Source: Aidingimonas lacisalsi
Lineage (GTDB): Bacteria > Pseudomonadota > Gammaproteobacteria > Pseudomonadales > Halomonadaceae
Length of the DNA: 64,000 bases
Assembly (NCBI RefSeq): GCF_008079445.1
Contig: NZ_VRYH01000004.1
Coordinates: 1-64,000 of the forward strand
Reading direction: 5' to 3'
Position numbers and translations under genes: made by a program. Below are positions 16,998-26,525 of this stretch, in pieces. The stretch's first letter is position 1. Each line of letters begins with the position of its first letter. The notes beneath the pieces were generated by a model. It did no database searches. It had not been told where the DNA came from and saw only the letters and a program-made list of their open reading frames with translations.

Positions 16998-17406
16998 TAA
17001 GCACTCCTTGTATCGTTGAGCTTGTCCAGTCGCATTAGACGCCTCATGTATGTGGTCACAGCTATCGCATCTAGCCATGGCAAGATCGGTTGCAGCAATC
17101 AAGGAAAGAGCGTCCCTGTTATTCAGGGCATCGACCAGACGCCTTGGTACTTGAGGGCGCAGTGATTGTCGTCAGATGTGTATGTCACTGTCATTCCAGC
17201 CGCTGTATACCAGTGTCGACCCAAGGTGCCGAATAAACGGACGCTTGAGCCGGCGTTGGGTCAGCGAAAAATCAGTGACCGATTAACGTGACGGCGTGGC
17301 ATAAGGCCACGGAGTTATCTGAGGATCAAGGCTTCGCAGGTGATATGATGACTATGCGATAGTACGAAGTAGATACCTTCTATTGTCATTTCATGCATCT
17401 GAAAGA
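16998..17406. other. Intergenic region
   Basis: No gene is visible between the two c-di-GMP genes. A 6-bp hairpin (CGTGGC-ataag-GCCACG, 17295-17311) lies downstream of the PilZ gene but lacks a T tract. No convincing sigma-28 site was found before the EAL gene. Confidence 0.5.
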
Positions 17407-19125
17407 TCAACCTTCTTTCGGGACAATATCGTAGTCATCCGGGTTGGCGATGCCTTCAAGTTTACCGATCTGCATGAAATCGTGCGCTTCCAGTTCGGTG
17501 CTGATGGCCGTATTCGGAAAGGCGAGGTTTTTCACGACGTTGACTCGGGTCGGCATGCCCTTGCTGTCAGTGTCGATGATCCATGCCAGGAATCTGCGCG
17601 AGAACTGGGCGAGACAGCCGATTGGATAGAGGCCGTATATCTGAATGTATTCGACCAGCAGCGCTTTATCGTACTGTTCGTCATGATCGCTGACCCACCG
17701 GTAGGCATCCAGAGGCGCACGGGGGGCCGCCCCGTTGCGGGGATGCATCAGCTTGTTGATGACCTTGATCAGCCCTATCAACCGAGCGGTATCGTTGAGG
17801 TCTTGATCTGTCTTGCCCGCAGGGTAGCCACTGCCATCCAGGCGTTCATTGCAATATTCAATCACATTGCGACAGAGTTGGCTGGGTTGCCAGCCCGCGG
17901 TATCCAACGTTTCCAGTAAGGTCGTGGTGTGGCCTTTCAGAAGAGTTTTCTGGTCCGGCGTCATGTTGGCCTTCAGGGTCGGCAGGTGCGGACCCAGCAT
18001 CAGCGGTTTGCCCATGGTATGAATGAAGGCGCCCGCGACACTTTCCAGAATATACGGGGAGTGCGGGTCCCTGCCGATCATGAAATCCGCCAGTGTTGCG
18101 GCTACCTGAATGGCGTGGCGAACCCATTCCGCTTCATTGCGTAGCAGCGAAAGGGCATACAACAGTTGTTTGCGGTCCTTGTTGACGAGCAGCAACAGCG
18201 TATCGACACAGTCATAGAGCGTGTCTTCGGGGAAGGTGTTCTGATTCTTGAGGAACATCAGGATGATGTGGAGCTGTTTGGCGAGCTCTTTGACACCACG
18301 CGTCATCGGAGGCTGGTTCGCGTGTTTTACCTTGTCCTGCGCTTCGCGTCGCATGATCTGTTTTTCTTTCTTCCCGGCGATGAACAACGGTGATCCGGCG
18401 CCCGCTTCGGGGTTCATGCCGGTGCGTATCGCGACCTCGCGTTCGGCTTCCGCGACAACATGAAACAGGTGTTCGTCGAGCGCGTGATCCTTCTCGATGA
18501 ATTGCAAGCCCACGGCGGCATGAGTCGATGAGCCGAACGGGCGAATGTGGCGAATCAATCCCTTGGTGGAGATCGATGTCCCGTTGGGAAAGTCGATGAG
18601 CACCCCGGGTATGACCTGATCCACGCGCAGGGCAGCGCTGTCTTCGATCGCGATATCGATCATGCAACCACCGATCGAGAGGTTGCGCAGCTTGCCCTTG
18701 ATGTTCAGTTCATCTTCGTAGACTTCGCAATTGACGCGGGCATGCATTCCCAGGATGAACGGGATGCGAATGGCGTCACGGTTGTCGTTGAGCAGCACGG
18801 AATCAGGAAGCTGACACTGGAATTCGTAGAGGTGGTGGTCACGCTTGATGGTAATGGAGCTGACCCTCTCGAAATTGAATATCTCCGCGCCGCCATCGTC
18901 ATCCTGGACCTCGATATCGAAGGACAAGCGACCGTCCTGGCTGTAATGGGAGATATCTCGACCCCGGGAATCCGCACAGATGGTGAGGTGTCCCGTGTCG
19001 GCATCGAGCCAGGTGATATCGCCGGAGAGGGTGCCGGTCAGACTGTTTGAAAAGATGAATAGCTCATGGTCGCGATCCATGAGCGACTTGACCACCTTGG
19101 CGGCCGTATTCTCGGCGAAATGCAT
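17407..19125 (-). CDS. PilZ protein with degenerate HD-GYP domain
   Basis: The 572-aa protein has a YcgR-like N-terminal beta domain (about 15-105) and a PilZ domain (about 110-220). The two c-di-GMP binding signatures are RDAIR at 116-120 and NLSIGG at 148-153. The C-terminal half (about 300-510) resembles HD-GYP: NERLDGSGYP at 427-435 keeps the GYP loop, but the metal-binding HD is replaced by HT (FIHTMGKP near 368). It therefore probably binds c-di-GMP through PilZ but does not hydrolyse it. It lies beside the EAL gene on the same strand but 410 bp apart. A role in flagellar braking or output is inferred. Confidence 0.85.
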   Translation of the reverse strand: MHFAENTAAKVVKSLMDRDHELFIFSNSLTGTLSGDITWLDADTGHLTICADSRGRDISHYSQDGRLSFDIEVQDDDGGAEIFNFERVSSITIKRDHHLYEFQCQLPDSVLLNDNRDAIRIPFILGMHARVNCEVYEDELNIKGKLRNLSIGGCMIDIAIEDSAALRVDQVIPGVLIDFPNGTSISTKGLIRHIRPFGSSTHAAVGLQFIEKDHALDEHLFHVVAEAEREVAIRTGMNPEAGAGSPLFIAGKKEKQIMRREAQDKVKHANQPPMTRGVKELAKQLHIILMFLKNQNTFPEDTLYDCVDTLLLLVNKDRKQLLYALSLLRNEAEWVRHAIQVAATLADFMIGRDPHSPYILESVAGAFIHTMGKPLMLGPHLPTLKANMTPDQKTLLKGHTTTLLETLDTAGWQPSQLCRNVIEYCNERLDGSGYPAGKTDQDLNDTARLIGLIKVINKLMHPRNGAAPRAPLDAYRWVSDHDEQYDKALLVEYIQIYGLYPIGCLAQFSRRFLAWIIDTDSKGMPTRVNVVKNLAFPNTAISTELEAHDFMQIGKLEGIANPDDYDIVPKEG

Positions 19126-19325
19126 GGTATGACCCCTTGTATCATTTGCGATGTCATTCGCCGAAATGACTGCCTTCCGTGCTGACTCGGCGCTTAGCCT
19201 CCTTGGCGTAGCGACGGGGGGCGTCGATACTCTAATCCTAAAACATATTAACTATGGTAGATAGCCCACCGGTCGATGATTTGTTTATTGTGAACCAGAC
19301 ATATTCTGTCCCGGTTATGATTTCT

Positions 19326-19352
19326 TAAAGTTTCCCAGCATGCTGCCGATAT
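19326..19352 (+). promoter_or_regulatory. Sigma-28 promoter of the frameshifted paralogue
   Basis: TAAAGTTT (19326-19333), 11 bp, GCCGATAT (19345-19352) has a perfect -35 and a 7/8 -10 match. Confidence 0.92.
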
Positions 19353-19424
19353 CTCCGTTATGCCCTGATCTTTATCCATAATAAAGACGACACTAATTCA
19401 AGTAGGCTAGCTCAAGGAGGGTAA

Positions 19425-19927
19425 ATGTATTATCGCCGGCAACGGGGCATTCTTGCGATCCTGATTTGGGTGGCGGCGGGGCTTCGGCACCGTATGCAAT
19501 CTATGTATTCATGCGGTTCGGTCTGGTAGCGGCGTTGTGGAGCATCTCGCTGAGCGTTTTACTGTTTGCGACGGCATTGTGGTGTACACGCATCAATGAG
19601 CGGTTGAATGCCTTGCTGGAAACTGAACAGATGCCGGAAGCGGAGGGCGGCTCCTCGTTACCTGAAGGAATTGAGTCGGGATTGAAGATTTTGCGCATCG
19701 CCCAGCATAGTCCATTGCGTGGACATGTGAACGAGAAAGCCATCATCGTGGCGATCAATGGCGAGATGCCGTCGACGGCGGCCGAGGCCAATGAGTTGAT
19801 GGTCGAGGGCGTGAATGACATAGAATGGATGGGGCCGAACGGCAAGGTGTTGACCTCGAAGGTCGAATGCGATGGCGGCGATATCATGGCCCAGTTTGAA
19901 CAGATCACGCCACCGAAACGTCGGTGA
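19425..19927 (+). pseudogene. Two-TM/PDZ-like membrane protein, frameshifted in a G run
   Basis: ATG 19425 has an excellent ribosome-binding site (CAAGGAGGG) and the first 18 codons match the paralogue at 23348 (LYRQERFILAILLWVAAGAS). The run at 19478-19481 has four G where the paralogue has five (23401-23405). As written, the frame ends after 34 residues. Restoring one G joins it to an intact downstream frame giving about 167 aa: two TM helices, then a cytoplasmic or periplasmic domain with the PDZ-like pattern PLRGHVNEKAIIVAING and a conserved end AQFEQITPP. It could be a pseudogene, a slippage switch or a sequencing error. Family not recognised. Confidence 0.8.
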
Positions 19928-19930
19928 AAC

Positions 19931-20035
19931 AGGCAGGGCTCACACCCTGCATCGCGGTTGAAACCGCTCCTACAACCCCATCATCACGGCATTCTATCGG
20001 CACAGGTTGTCGTAGGAGCGACTTCAGTCGCAATG
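19931..20035. repeat. REP palindrome pair
   Basis: cagggctcacaccctgcatcgcggttgaaaccgctcctac (given here as modules caggg-ccctg, gcggttgaaaccgc, ctcctaca) is followed after 35 bp by gtaggagcgacttcagtcgc. The pair is divergent, as in other clusters here. Confidence 0.75.
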
Positions 20036-20037
20036 GC

Positions 20038-20418
20038 TTAGGCAGGGCGGAAGATGTCGATGTCCAGTGCGTCGATATGCCGATAGTGTCGATCGTTGGC
20101 GGTGACTAGGGGCTCGCCTTGTTGTAACGCGGTGGCGGCGATCAGTGCATCTGCCATTTGCATGTTATGGCTGAGTGCATAGGTTTCGACGAGAAATGCC
20201 GCACGATGGGAAATCCCCTCTGTAATAGGCAGGAGAGCGGCGTTCCAGTAATGAATGGCTTGCCGCAGGATGCGAAGTTCCTGTTTGTTATTCAGACCTT
20301 GCAGGAGTTCCATGTAAGTGACCATGGACAGGCTGAAGCCGTTGTGGTCGTCCAGAAAACGGGCAGCGTTTTCGTCGCCGCGTAGATTCCAGATCAAGAC
20401 ATCCGTGTCGATGATCAT
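20038..20418 (-). CDS. vapC: VapC-type PIN-domain toxin
   Basis: This 126-aa PIN-domain ribonuclease has conserved acidic residues: D5 in MIIDTDVL, E37 in YMELLQGL, D89 in MQMADALIAATA and D107 in TANDRHYRHI. Family members cut tRNA or rRNA and are held inactive by the partner antitoxin. The gene starts 3 bp after the antitoxin stop and ends against a REP pair. All catalytic residues appear present. Confidence 0.87.
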   Translation of the reverse strand: MIIDTDVLIWNLRGDENAARFLDDHNGFSLSMVTYMELLQGLNNKQELRILRQAIHYWNAALLPITEGISHRAAFLVETYALSHNMQMADALIAATALQQGEPLVTANDRHYRHIDALDIDIFRPA

Positions 20419-20421
20419 TGG

Positions 20422-20679
20422 TTACTCTCCCGATGAAGGGAATGACCTGGGTTGGCGTAGCTTGCGTACTTCTTCATCGACGCTCGTAGCGGTGCGGTTA
20501 CGCCATAAACCGAACGCCGGGTTGCGGGACTTCCTGTCATGTGGCTGTTGTTGGGGGGCGTACGGTGCCAGCCTCGCACAGGGTTTGCCATGGTAGGTAA
20601 TCGTTACAGCCTCACCACGCTGAGTAACCGCGAGCAACTCGCGGCTGTGTAAACGTAAATCTTTGATCGTTGCCATCAT
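20422..20679 (-). CDS. vapB: Phd/YefM-type antitoxin of VapC
   Basis: This 85-aa protein has an N-terminal DNA-binding fold typical of Phd/YefM antitoxins (ATIKDLRLHSRELLAVTQRG, AVTITYHGKPCARLAPY) and a basic, flexible C-terminus that would wrap the toxin. It precedes vapC by 3 bp in one operon and should autoregulate it. ATG 20679 and ATG 20676 are adjacent and equally possible. Confidence 0.83.
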   Translation of the reverse strand: MMATIKDLRLHSRELLAVTQRGEAVTITYHGKPCARLAPYAPQQQPHDRKSRNPAFGLWRNRTATSVDEEVRKLRQPRSFPSSGE

Positions 20680-20754
20680 GAGACATCGCCATTAGCCACC
20701 AATATTTCATTTTATTGTGAAACTTTAGGAGGCGACTGTCAAAATGAGTGACGT

Positions 20755-20773
20755 CCTGCATCGCGGTTGAAAT
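20755..20773. repeat. REP fragment
   Basis: cctgcatcgcggttgaaa is half a REP unit, its inverted arm lost. Confidence 0.55.
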
Positions 20774-20822
20774 GGCCCTTGTGCTCAACCGCGCATCGTG
20801 GTCGATAGCGTGCAAATTTAGC

Positions 20823-20849
20823 TTCAGTTAAATGAATTCGTGTCGATAC
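20823..20849 (+). promoter_or_regulatory. Possible sigma-28 promoter of the NIT chemoreceptor
   Basis: TTCAGTTA (20823-20830), 11 bp, GTCGATAC (20842-20849) is a weaker match than the other FliA sites but has the right spacing and orientation, about 120 bp before the gene. Confidence 0.4.
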
Positions 20850-20969
20850 GTATTCATTGAAGGGTTGAGAGCAGGGACGTTTGGCAATTCCACAAGCTGT
20901 GGCGCCTCTTCGGTTTCTGACCCAGGGCATCGCTCGCCGATGTCGTAACCGAGAGGAGAGAACGACATA

Positions 20970-22925
20970 ATGAATAGCTTATTGCAGCGTCTTCCCATGG
21001 GCAGGAAATTCGTCCTGGTGCTGTTCTTACCCATCCTGGGCATACTTTTTCTTGCTGGCGACGAGATGATCGAGCGTCAGAGTCATGCAAGCCATCTGGC
21101 CGATTTGCAGTCGTTGACGGGCTTGGTTCGTGTATCCGGCGACCTCGTGCATCAACTTCAACGTGAGCGTGGCCAGAGTGCGGGGTATATCGGTAGTGAG
21201 GGGGAACGGTTCGCTAATCGGTTGGTAGCACAGCGCTCGGCAACGGATGAACGCGTGTCGGTTTTCGATGAGCAATTTGCCGAGGTTGAGGCCTTGCTGG
21301 ATGGTGGGCTTGCCGAGCAGCTCGAGACCGCCCATGACGAACTGGAGACCCTGGCGCAGACTCGGCAAGCGGTAGACGCCGGGACAGTGTCCGTCGATGC
21401 CGCTATCAGTGATTATACGCGACTCAATGATGCCTTGATTCAGGTGGTCGCCGAACTCGTGCATGTCGCGGATACTGGCGGTTTGTCACAACGCTTGGCG
21501 GCGCATCTGAGCCTGCTGCAGGGTAAGGATCTGGCGGGAATCGAACGGGCGATACTGTCATCGGTATTTGCTTCCGATGAATTCACGCCGTCGCTGTATG
21601 AACGCTTCATGACGTTGGTCGGGGAGGAGCGCGCGTTTCTGGCGTCGTTTCGTTCATTGGCCGTCGAGGACGTTTGGGCGACCTACCAGGAGCAGATGCA
21701 GGGGGACAGTCTCGAGCGGACCCAGTCGCTGCGTGAACTCGCGATCGAGCGATCGGCGTCGGGGGGCTTCGATGTCGATGCCGGCGAGTGGTTCGACCTG
21801 CAGACGGAGAAGATCAACCGCTTGCATGAGGTGGAAGTGGCCATAGTGGAAGAACTCGAACAAGCCACATCCCTGTTACGCACTGAAGCGCAGCAGGCCT
21901 TGGTGGGGTATGCCACGATGGCGGCAGTCATAACATTGCTCGCTGTTGGTATGGCCATCCTGGTGACGCGCAGCATCGTCGGCCCGCTCAAGCGGACCTT
22001 GAAAACGATCGCTGACAACAAGCACGATCTGACCCAGCGTCTCGTCGTTACAGGCAGTGATGAGTTGGCACAGCTCAACCAGGCGTATAATGATTCCACC
22101 GATGAAATCGAGAAGCTGGTTACCAGCATCAAGCGAACGGCGCAGTCCATCAGCGGTGCGAGTTCGGAGATCGCGACGGGAAATCAGGATCTATCGCAAC
22201 GCACTCAGGAGCAATCCACTTCCATCGAGGAAACGGCCTCCAGCATGGAGGAGATAACCTCCACGGTGAAGCAGACGGCTGATCATGTAGAACAGGCGCG
22301 TCAGTTGACTCAAGGAATGGACGAACAGGCATCGGAGGCGGCCAAGGTCGCGGCTAGTACCACCGAGGCGATGAACGAGATCAAGACATCCAGTGAATCC
22401 GTGTCGTCGATCGTTTCGGCGATCGATGGAATTGCCTTCCAGACCAACCTGCTGGCACTGAATGCGTCGGTCGAGGCGGCACGAGCGGGTGAGCACGGCA
22501 GAGGGTTTGCGGTCGTGGCGTCGGAGGTTCGCCAACTCGCTCAGCGCTGCGCCGATGAGGCGGGGCAGATACGTTCCTTGGTGAATACCAGCGTTGCCAG
22601 AATCGGCGAAGGATCCTCGCTGGTGAATTCTTCGACCGAACGACTGGATTCGATTGCTGGCAGTGTCCGCCAGGTGGCGAATCTGGTTGACGAGATCACC
22701 AGTGCAGCGCAAGAGCAATCGACGGGAGTGGAGCAGATCAACCAAGCGATTTCTCAACTCGAGCAGGTGACGCAGCAGAATGCCGCCTTGGTGGAGCAAA
22801 CGGCCACGGCGAGTCAGTCACTCGATGACCAAACCGATGATCTCGCCGGTCTGGTGAAGGTATTTACCGTCGATGACGAGCAGGCTTTCAAGCACACCAA
22901 GGCCCCGCGTCTGACTGAAGCCTGA
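20970..22925 (+). CDS. Methyl-accepting chemotaxis protein with NIT sensor domain
   Basis: This 651-aa receptor has TM1 at about 13-30 and a long helical periplasmic region (about 35-305) with the NIT (nitrate/nitrite-sensing) signature [17 protein letters not shown] at about 63-79. It continues with TM2 at about 314-334, HAMP at about 335-390 and a signalling domain with tip [20 protein letters not shown] at 485-504. No CheR pentapeptide is present at the C-terminus, unlike the receptor at 1693. The start follows gagaggagag. NIT domains in some receptors respond to nitrate or nitrite, but ligand specificity here is inferred only. Confidence 0.93.
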   Translation: MNSLLQRLPMGRKFVLVLFLPILGILFLAGDEMIERQSHASHLADLQSLTGLVRVSGDLVHQLQRERGQSAGYIGSEGERFANRLVAQRSATDERVSVFDEQFAEVEALLDGGLAEQLETAHDELETLAQTRQAVDAGTVSVDAAISDYTRLNDALIQVVAELVHVADTGGLSQRLAAHLSLLQGKDLAGIERAILSSVFASDEFTPSLYERFMTLVGEERAFLASFRSLAVEDVWATYQEQMQGDSLERTQSLRELAIERSASGGFDVDAGEWFDLQTEKINRLHEVEVAIVEELEQATSLLRTEAQQALVGYATMAAVITLLAVGMAILVTRSIVGPLKRTLKTIADNKHDLTQRLVVTGSDELAQLNQAYNDSTDEIEKLVTSIKRTAQSISGASSEIATGNQDLSQRTQEQSTSIEETASSMEEITSTVKQTADHVEQARQLTQGMDEQASEAAKVAASTTEAMNEIKTSSESVSSIVSAIDGIAFQTNLLALNASVEAARAGEHGRGFAVVASEVRQLAQRCADEAGQIRSLVNTSVARIGEGSSLVNSSTERLDSIAGSVRQVANLVDEITSAAQEQSTGVEQINQAISQLEQVTQQNAALVEQTATASQSLDDQTDDLAGLVKVFTVDDEQAFKHTKAPRLTEA

Positions 22926-22990
22926 ACTTGATTGTTGGCGTTGGCAGTGGCTGGAGCGTGAAAGCACGACGCATCGCTGTCGCAGCCAGC

Positions 22991-23229
22991 GGGCAGGGCT
23001 CACGCCCTGCATCGCGGTTGAAACCGCTCCTACGACCCCATAACCCCGGTATTCCACCTACCGGTTGTTTGTAGAAGCGACTCCAGTCGCGCTTGACCAC
23101 GCCACCTAAGCAGGGCCAACGCCCTGCATCGCGGTTGAAACCGCTCCCACAACCCCATGACCCCGGAATTTCATCGGCACCGGTTGTTTGTAGGAGTGAC
23201 TTCAGTCGCGCTTGGCGCCGTCAGGCGCC
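22991..23229. repeat. REP cluster, two divergent pairs
   Basis: Two copies of the arrangement cagggc..gccctg / gcggttgaaaccgctcc / about 35 bp / gtagaagcgactccagtcgc or gtaggagtgacttcagtcgc occur in tandem, ending in a ggcgccgtcaggcgcc palindrome. Confidence 0.8.
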
Positions 23230-23243
23230 TTTCATCTATTTCC

Positions 23244-23270
23244 TCAAGCTTTCTCCATATCGGCCGATCA
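23244..23270 (+). promoter_or_regulatory. Sigma-28 promoter of the intact paralogue
   Basis: TCAAGCTT (23244-23251), 11 bp, GCCGATCA (23263-23270). Placement relative to the start codon (about 77 bp) is like that of the paralogue at 19425 (about 72 bp). Confidence 0.88.
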
Positions 23271-23347
23271 TCGTGTTGAAGAGTGTCCTTTTAAAACAAC
23301 GAAGATAATGACTCATCGGGATGTGATTCACTTGTGTGGGAGGGGAG

Positions 23348-23857
23348 ATGCTGTATCGCCAGGAACGTTTCATTCTTGCCATATTGCTGTGGGTGGCGGC
23401 GGGGGCTTCGGCACCTTATGCAACGTATATGTTCGTCCGCTATGGGCTGATAGCGGCGTTGTGGAGTATTTTGCTGAGCCTGTTGCTATTTGTTGCGGCG
23501 CTTTTGTGCACGCACATCAATGACCGTTTGAATGCCACCATGGATGAGGAGGACGACAGCGATACTGACACAGAAGCGGCGGGCGTGTCGGACGCTCATG
23601 AGGCAGGGTTACGCATCCTGCGGATCGCCCAGCAGAGTCCGTTGCGAGGGCATGTGAATGAGCGGGCCATCATCGTATCCATCAATGGCGAAATGCCATC
23701 GACGGCTGCAGAAGCCAATGGACTGATGGTAGAGGGAACCAATCATATCGAGTGGATGGGGCCGAATGGCAAGGTCTTGACGTCGACTGTGGAGTGCCAT
23801 GGAGAGGACATCATGGCCCAGTTCGAACAGATCACACCACCGCGCCGGAAAACGTGA
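23348..23857 (+). CDS. Two-TM/PDZ-like membrane protein of the sigma-28 regulon, family not recognised
   Basis: This 169-aa protein has two TM helices (about 9-26 and 33-55), an acidic linker (DEEDDSDTDTE at about 65-75) and a C-terminal domain from about 85. Its pattern LRILRIAQQSPLRGHVNERA then IIVSINGEMPSTAAEANGL resembles a PDZ carboxylate loop and ligand groove. It ends in AQFEQITPPRRKT. The paralogue at 19425 is about 70% identical by eye, with the PDZ-like part best conserved. ATG 23348 was chosen by alignment, preceded by ggaggggag, and GTG 23336 is rejected. Sigma-28 control suggests a motility or chemotaxis function, which is inference. Confidence 0.8.
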   Translation: MLYRQERFILAILLWVAAGASAPYATYMFVRYGLIAALWSILLSLLLFVAALLCTHINDRLNATMDEEDDSDTDTEAAGVSDAHEAGLRILRIAQQSPLRGHVNERAIIVSINGEMPSTAAEANGLMVEGTNHIEWMGPNGKVLTSTVECHGEDIMAQFEQITPPRRKT

Positions 23858-23979
23858 CGGGGATTTGGGCTGCAGGCACGCGACTTACGCTCTCATCGAA
23901 GGTGTGGTGGGAGCGTATGGCTCGTCTACCTTCGATCACCGCGCGTCGGTTCCGTCGCCGGTCAATAATGGCGTAGGTA

Positions 23980-24929
23980 TCACTTACGCCAGAACATTGG
24001 CGTCAACAGCACCAGTACCGTCAGGATTTCCAGACGTCCCATCAGCATACCGACGCATAACAACCATTTGGCTGCATCAGGTAGTGGGGCAAAGTTGCCT
24101 GATGGCCCGATGGTATCTCCTAGCCCCGGTCCAATATTGGCTACAGCTGTGGCGGCTCCGGTCAATGCAGTGGTGAAATCGAGCCCCAACGCGGAAAGAC
24201 TCAAGGCCAACCCTGAGATCGTCAGGAAGAAGAAGAACGAGGCCATCCATAGTATGAGAGGCTGGTCGGCATAGGCGCCGAACGAGGCGTCCGAATTGGC
24301 GAATCCACCGGTTGCCATGGATGTCATGGCATGGACGACGGCATCCAGTAACGACATTCCGCCCAGCCAGTAAGCGGCGGTTGCGGCGAGAGTGAAGCTC
24401 ATGTAGATCGATAATGTCGCTTTGGCGATTCCGCCGGTGCGAGGCATTACCTTATCCGACCAGTCGGATGACTCCGTATGGAACAGGCGCATGCCGCCGA
24501 CCTTGAGGAACGGCAGGATGGCAATGGCCATGACGATGATGCCGATGCCACCCAGCCACTGCATGATGCCGCGCCACAGCTTGAGGCCATCCGACAGCTC
24601 TTCGATGTTAACCAGGATCGTCGATCCCGTCGTGGTGATTGCCGATACGGATTCGAATACTGCATTGGTGAAGGATAACTGTGGCACACCGAGTACCAGC
24701 GGCAAGCTGGCGAAGCCACTGATCGAGACCCAGCTAGCCGTCGTCAGAACGAACATCTGGCGGGGTTTTAGCTCGATAGGAATACGCCACGTTACGGTCC
24801 ACACTAGGGCCACGGCCAGCAGTACGACGAGGATGGATGCTACGAAGGCGTGCGTATCCGGATCACCTTGAGAACGGGTGCCCAGGCCAGCGTGCGCCGT
24901 TGAAGATGGGAGGCGAGATTGATCGACAT
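23980..24929 (-). pseudogene. trkH: trkH/trkI potassium-uptake subunit, decayed
   Basis: The minus strand begins MSINLASHLQRRTLAW at 24929, as in TrkH, then loses the frame near 24866 (stop after RIRTPS). The correct frame resumes at DPDTHAFVAS and runs 277+ residues to 23980. The first and second pore segments are visible (ITTTGSTILVN, MATGGFANSD) and the C-terminus is typical (GPGLGDTIGPSGNFAPLPDA, GRLEILTVLVLLTPMFW). The usual approximately 485 aa are missing a stretch after TM1 and about 120-150 residues after QPLILWMASFF, including the third pore loop. A working K+ channel is unlikely. Confidence 0.85.
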
Positions 24930-25463
24930 GCCCTGACCCGGCCGAAAACTATGGCAAGGCACTATATACGTAAGTATCAGTGACTGCTAGGGCTCTATAG
25001 TACTGAGAGCGAGAGGCCGACAGCCGGCGTTCCGGGGATCTGCTGGAAAATACGATCATGAATTTCGATCACCTGCTGACCGCGAGCATGAAGAACATCG
25101 TTGCGACTCAGGCGATCGGCAATGCCGTGTCGCTGGATATCGTCGGAAGGCGGTGACCTATTTCGGCTAAGCGCAGTGATTCATAGAGAGCTGATGTTAT
25201 AAAGGCCTTGGTTTTCTTTACATTGTGACCCAAACAGGAAACCCTACCAAGGTCAGACACCACACCACGACGCCCAGGTAAGGTCGGCACCATGTCTCTA
25301 CGTAACCTAGCCTGAAACGATAAGCGCCATAATTATGCCGTTATACGAATGAAAATTGCCCCATAGTGGTAGGGAGGCAGCTCGACACGCGACTCCAGCT
25401 TGAAGCCCCTACAGCCTGTGATTGATGGCTGGTAATTCCTGACTGATCTCCCAAAACCTGGCC
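24930..25463. other. Intergenic region without recognisable gene
   Basis: Only short open frames occur here, for example a 32-codon frame at 25058-25156 whose product I do not recognise. It forms the left part of the decayed region between trkH and tRNA-Leu. No RNA, repeat or promoter is seen with confidence. Confidence 0.45.
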
Positions 25464-26156
25464 CTAATGGGCGAGCTCTGCTGTGCGCCGTGTGGTTGAG
25501 CCGAAAAACAAGGGTTTGTCGATGACGAACTTCATCGAACGTTTCACCAGACCTTTGCCGGGGAAGAAGCCGAGATCGAGCGACAACCGGATCACCGCCT
25601 GAGCCTCAAGATCGATGGTCTGCTCGAGCGGCACCAGGAAACCTTCGTAATCACCCGCCGGAGTCACATACCGCTCTCGAGTGATGGGCATGACTCGGTG
25701 CTGGTACTCACCCGTGTGTTCGACCTCTTGCGTCTCTATGTTAACGACCGTAGCCCTGCCAGAGGCGCTCCATGTCCTGTCGGGCACGATCCTGTTGGGT
25801 AGCAGTACCACGGGCGGCTCGTACTGCACGGTCTGGCCTTGCGTGAGCACGTCCAGACCGGTGAGCAGCACGCTGCCATCCCGGAGCTTGGATAGATGGA
25901 GGATGTTGTAGTCGCCAAATCGAACTTCCCAGCGGCCTTCACCGTCTGCTGAACTCAGCTCCATCACGACCTGCCGTCCCTCGCCGTCTCCGTCCACCAC
26001 CTCGAACGTGTTTTCACTGGGGACGAGAGGGAAAAGCTCTTCAGCCTCAACCTCCTGAACCGTCGACGCCGGAGACTCTGGCGTCTCCGCGAGGGTGGCC
26101 TCGGCGGTGCAGAGGCTGGTGCCGATCAGTATCGCTCGCACGTAAGACAGGTACAT
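25464..26156 (-). CDS. Hypothetical secreted protein
   Basis: This 230-aa protein has a signal peptide-like N-terminus (MYLSYVRAILIGTSLCTAEA, cut near LAETPE), an acidic linker and a beta-rich body (RWEVRFGDYNILHLSKLRDG, VVLLPNRIVPDRTWSASGRA), ending near KPLFFGSTTRRTAELAH. No known family is recognised. ATG 26156 has AGGAGA upstream and is preferred over a start 27 bp earlier. It lies downstream of, and on the same strand as, the flavoprotein/methyltransferase pair but 369 bp apart, so co-transcription is uncertain. Confidence 0.65.
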   Translation of the reverse strand: MYLSYVRAILIGTSLCTAEATLAETPESPASTVQEVEAEELFPLVPSENTFEVVDGDGEGRQVVMELSSADGEGRWEVRFGDYNILHLSKLRDGSVLLTGLDVLTQGQTVQYEPPVVLLPNRIVPDRTWSASGRATVVNIETQEVEHTGEYQHRVMPITRERYVTPAGDYEGFLVPLEQTIDLEAQAVIRLSLDLGFFPGKGLVKRSMKFVIDKPLFFGSTTRRTAELAH

Positions 26157-26525
26157 TGGATCTCTCCTGGAGTGCGTGAACAAGGGCGGTGCAGCACTCG
26201 TGGCAGTGAAGCGACGTCCACGGGGGAACCGGCGCCACTGGCGAGGGATTGTGGAGATCTTTCCTAGATTGTAGAAGACGTACGCGTCGTGGTCCTCGGC
26301 GATCCAGAGGTATTAGTCGGTTTCGCCGGTGAGTACAAGCATGGACGGCCTCGTTGCCAAACGCATGATTTCCTGAAGCGGTTAGATCGAATCCTTCAGT
26401 CGGGTTATGCGCTCACGCGCGACGGGGCATTCACAGTCGATCGCGATCGTCCCGGTCTCCCCCGATTTCCTGGCGCGCAACAAGCCAGGGATGGACAAGC
26501 ATTTTCCGCACGGAGACAACCGGTC
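26157..26525. other. Intergenic region
   Basis: There is no convincing gene between the secreted-protein gene and the flavoprotein gene. The long plus-strand open frame beginning here is a codon-bias shadow of the G+C-rich genes on the other strand. Confidence 0.5.

Noticed and set aside
20936-20943. GCCGATGT as a sigma-28 -10 before the NIT receptor
   Set aside because: No -35 lies 11 bp upstream and it is too close to the ribosome-binding site.
25058-25156. 32-codon frame MNFDHLLTASMKNIVATQAI
   Set aside because: It is too short, with no family and no clear ribosome-binding site.
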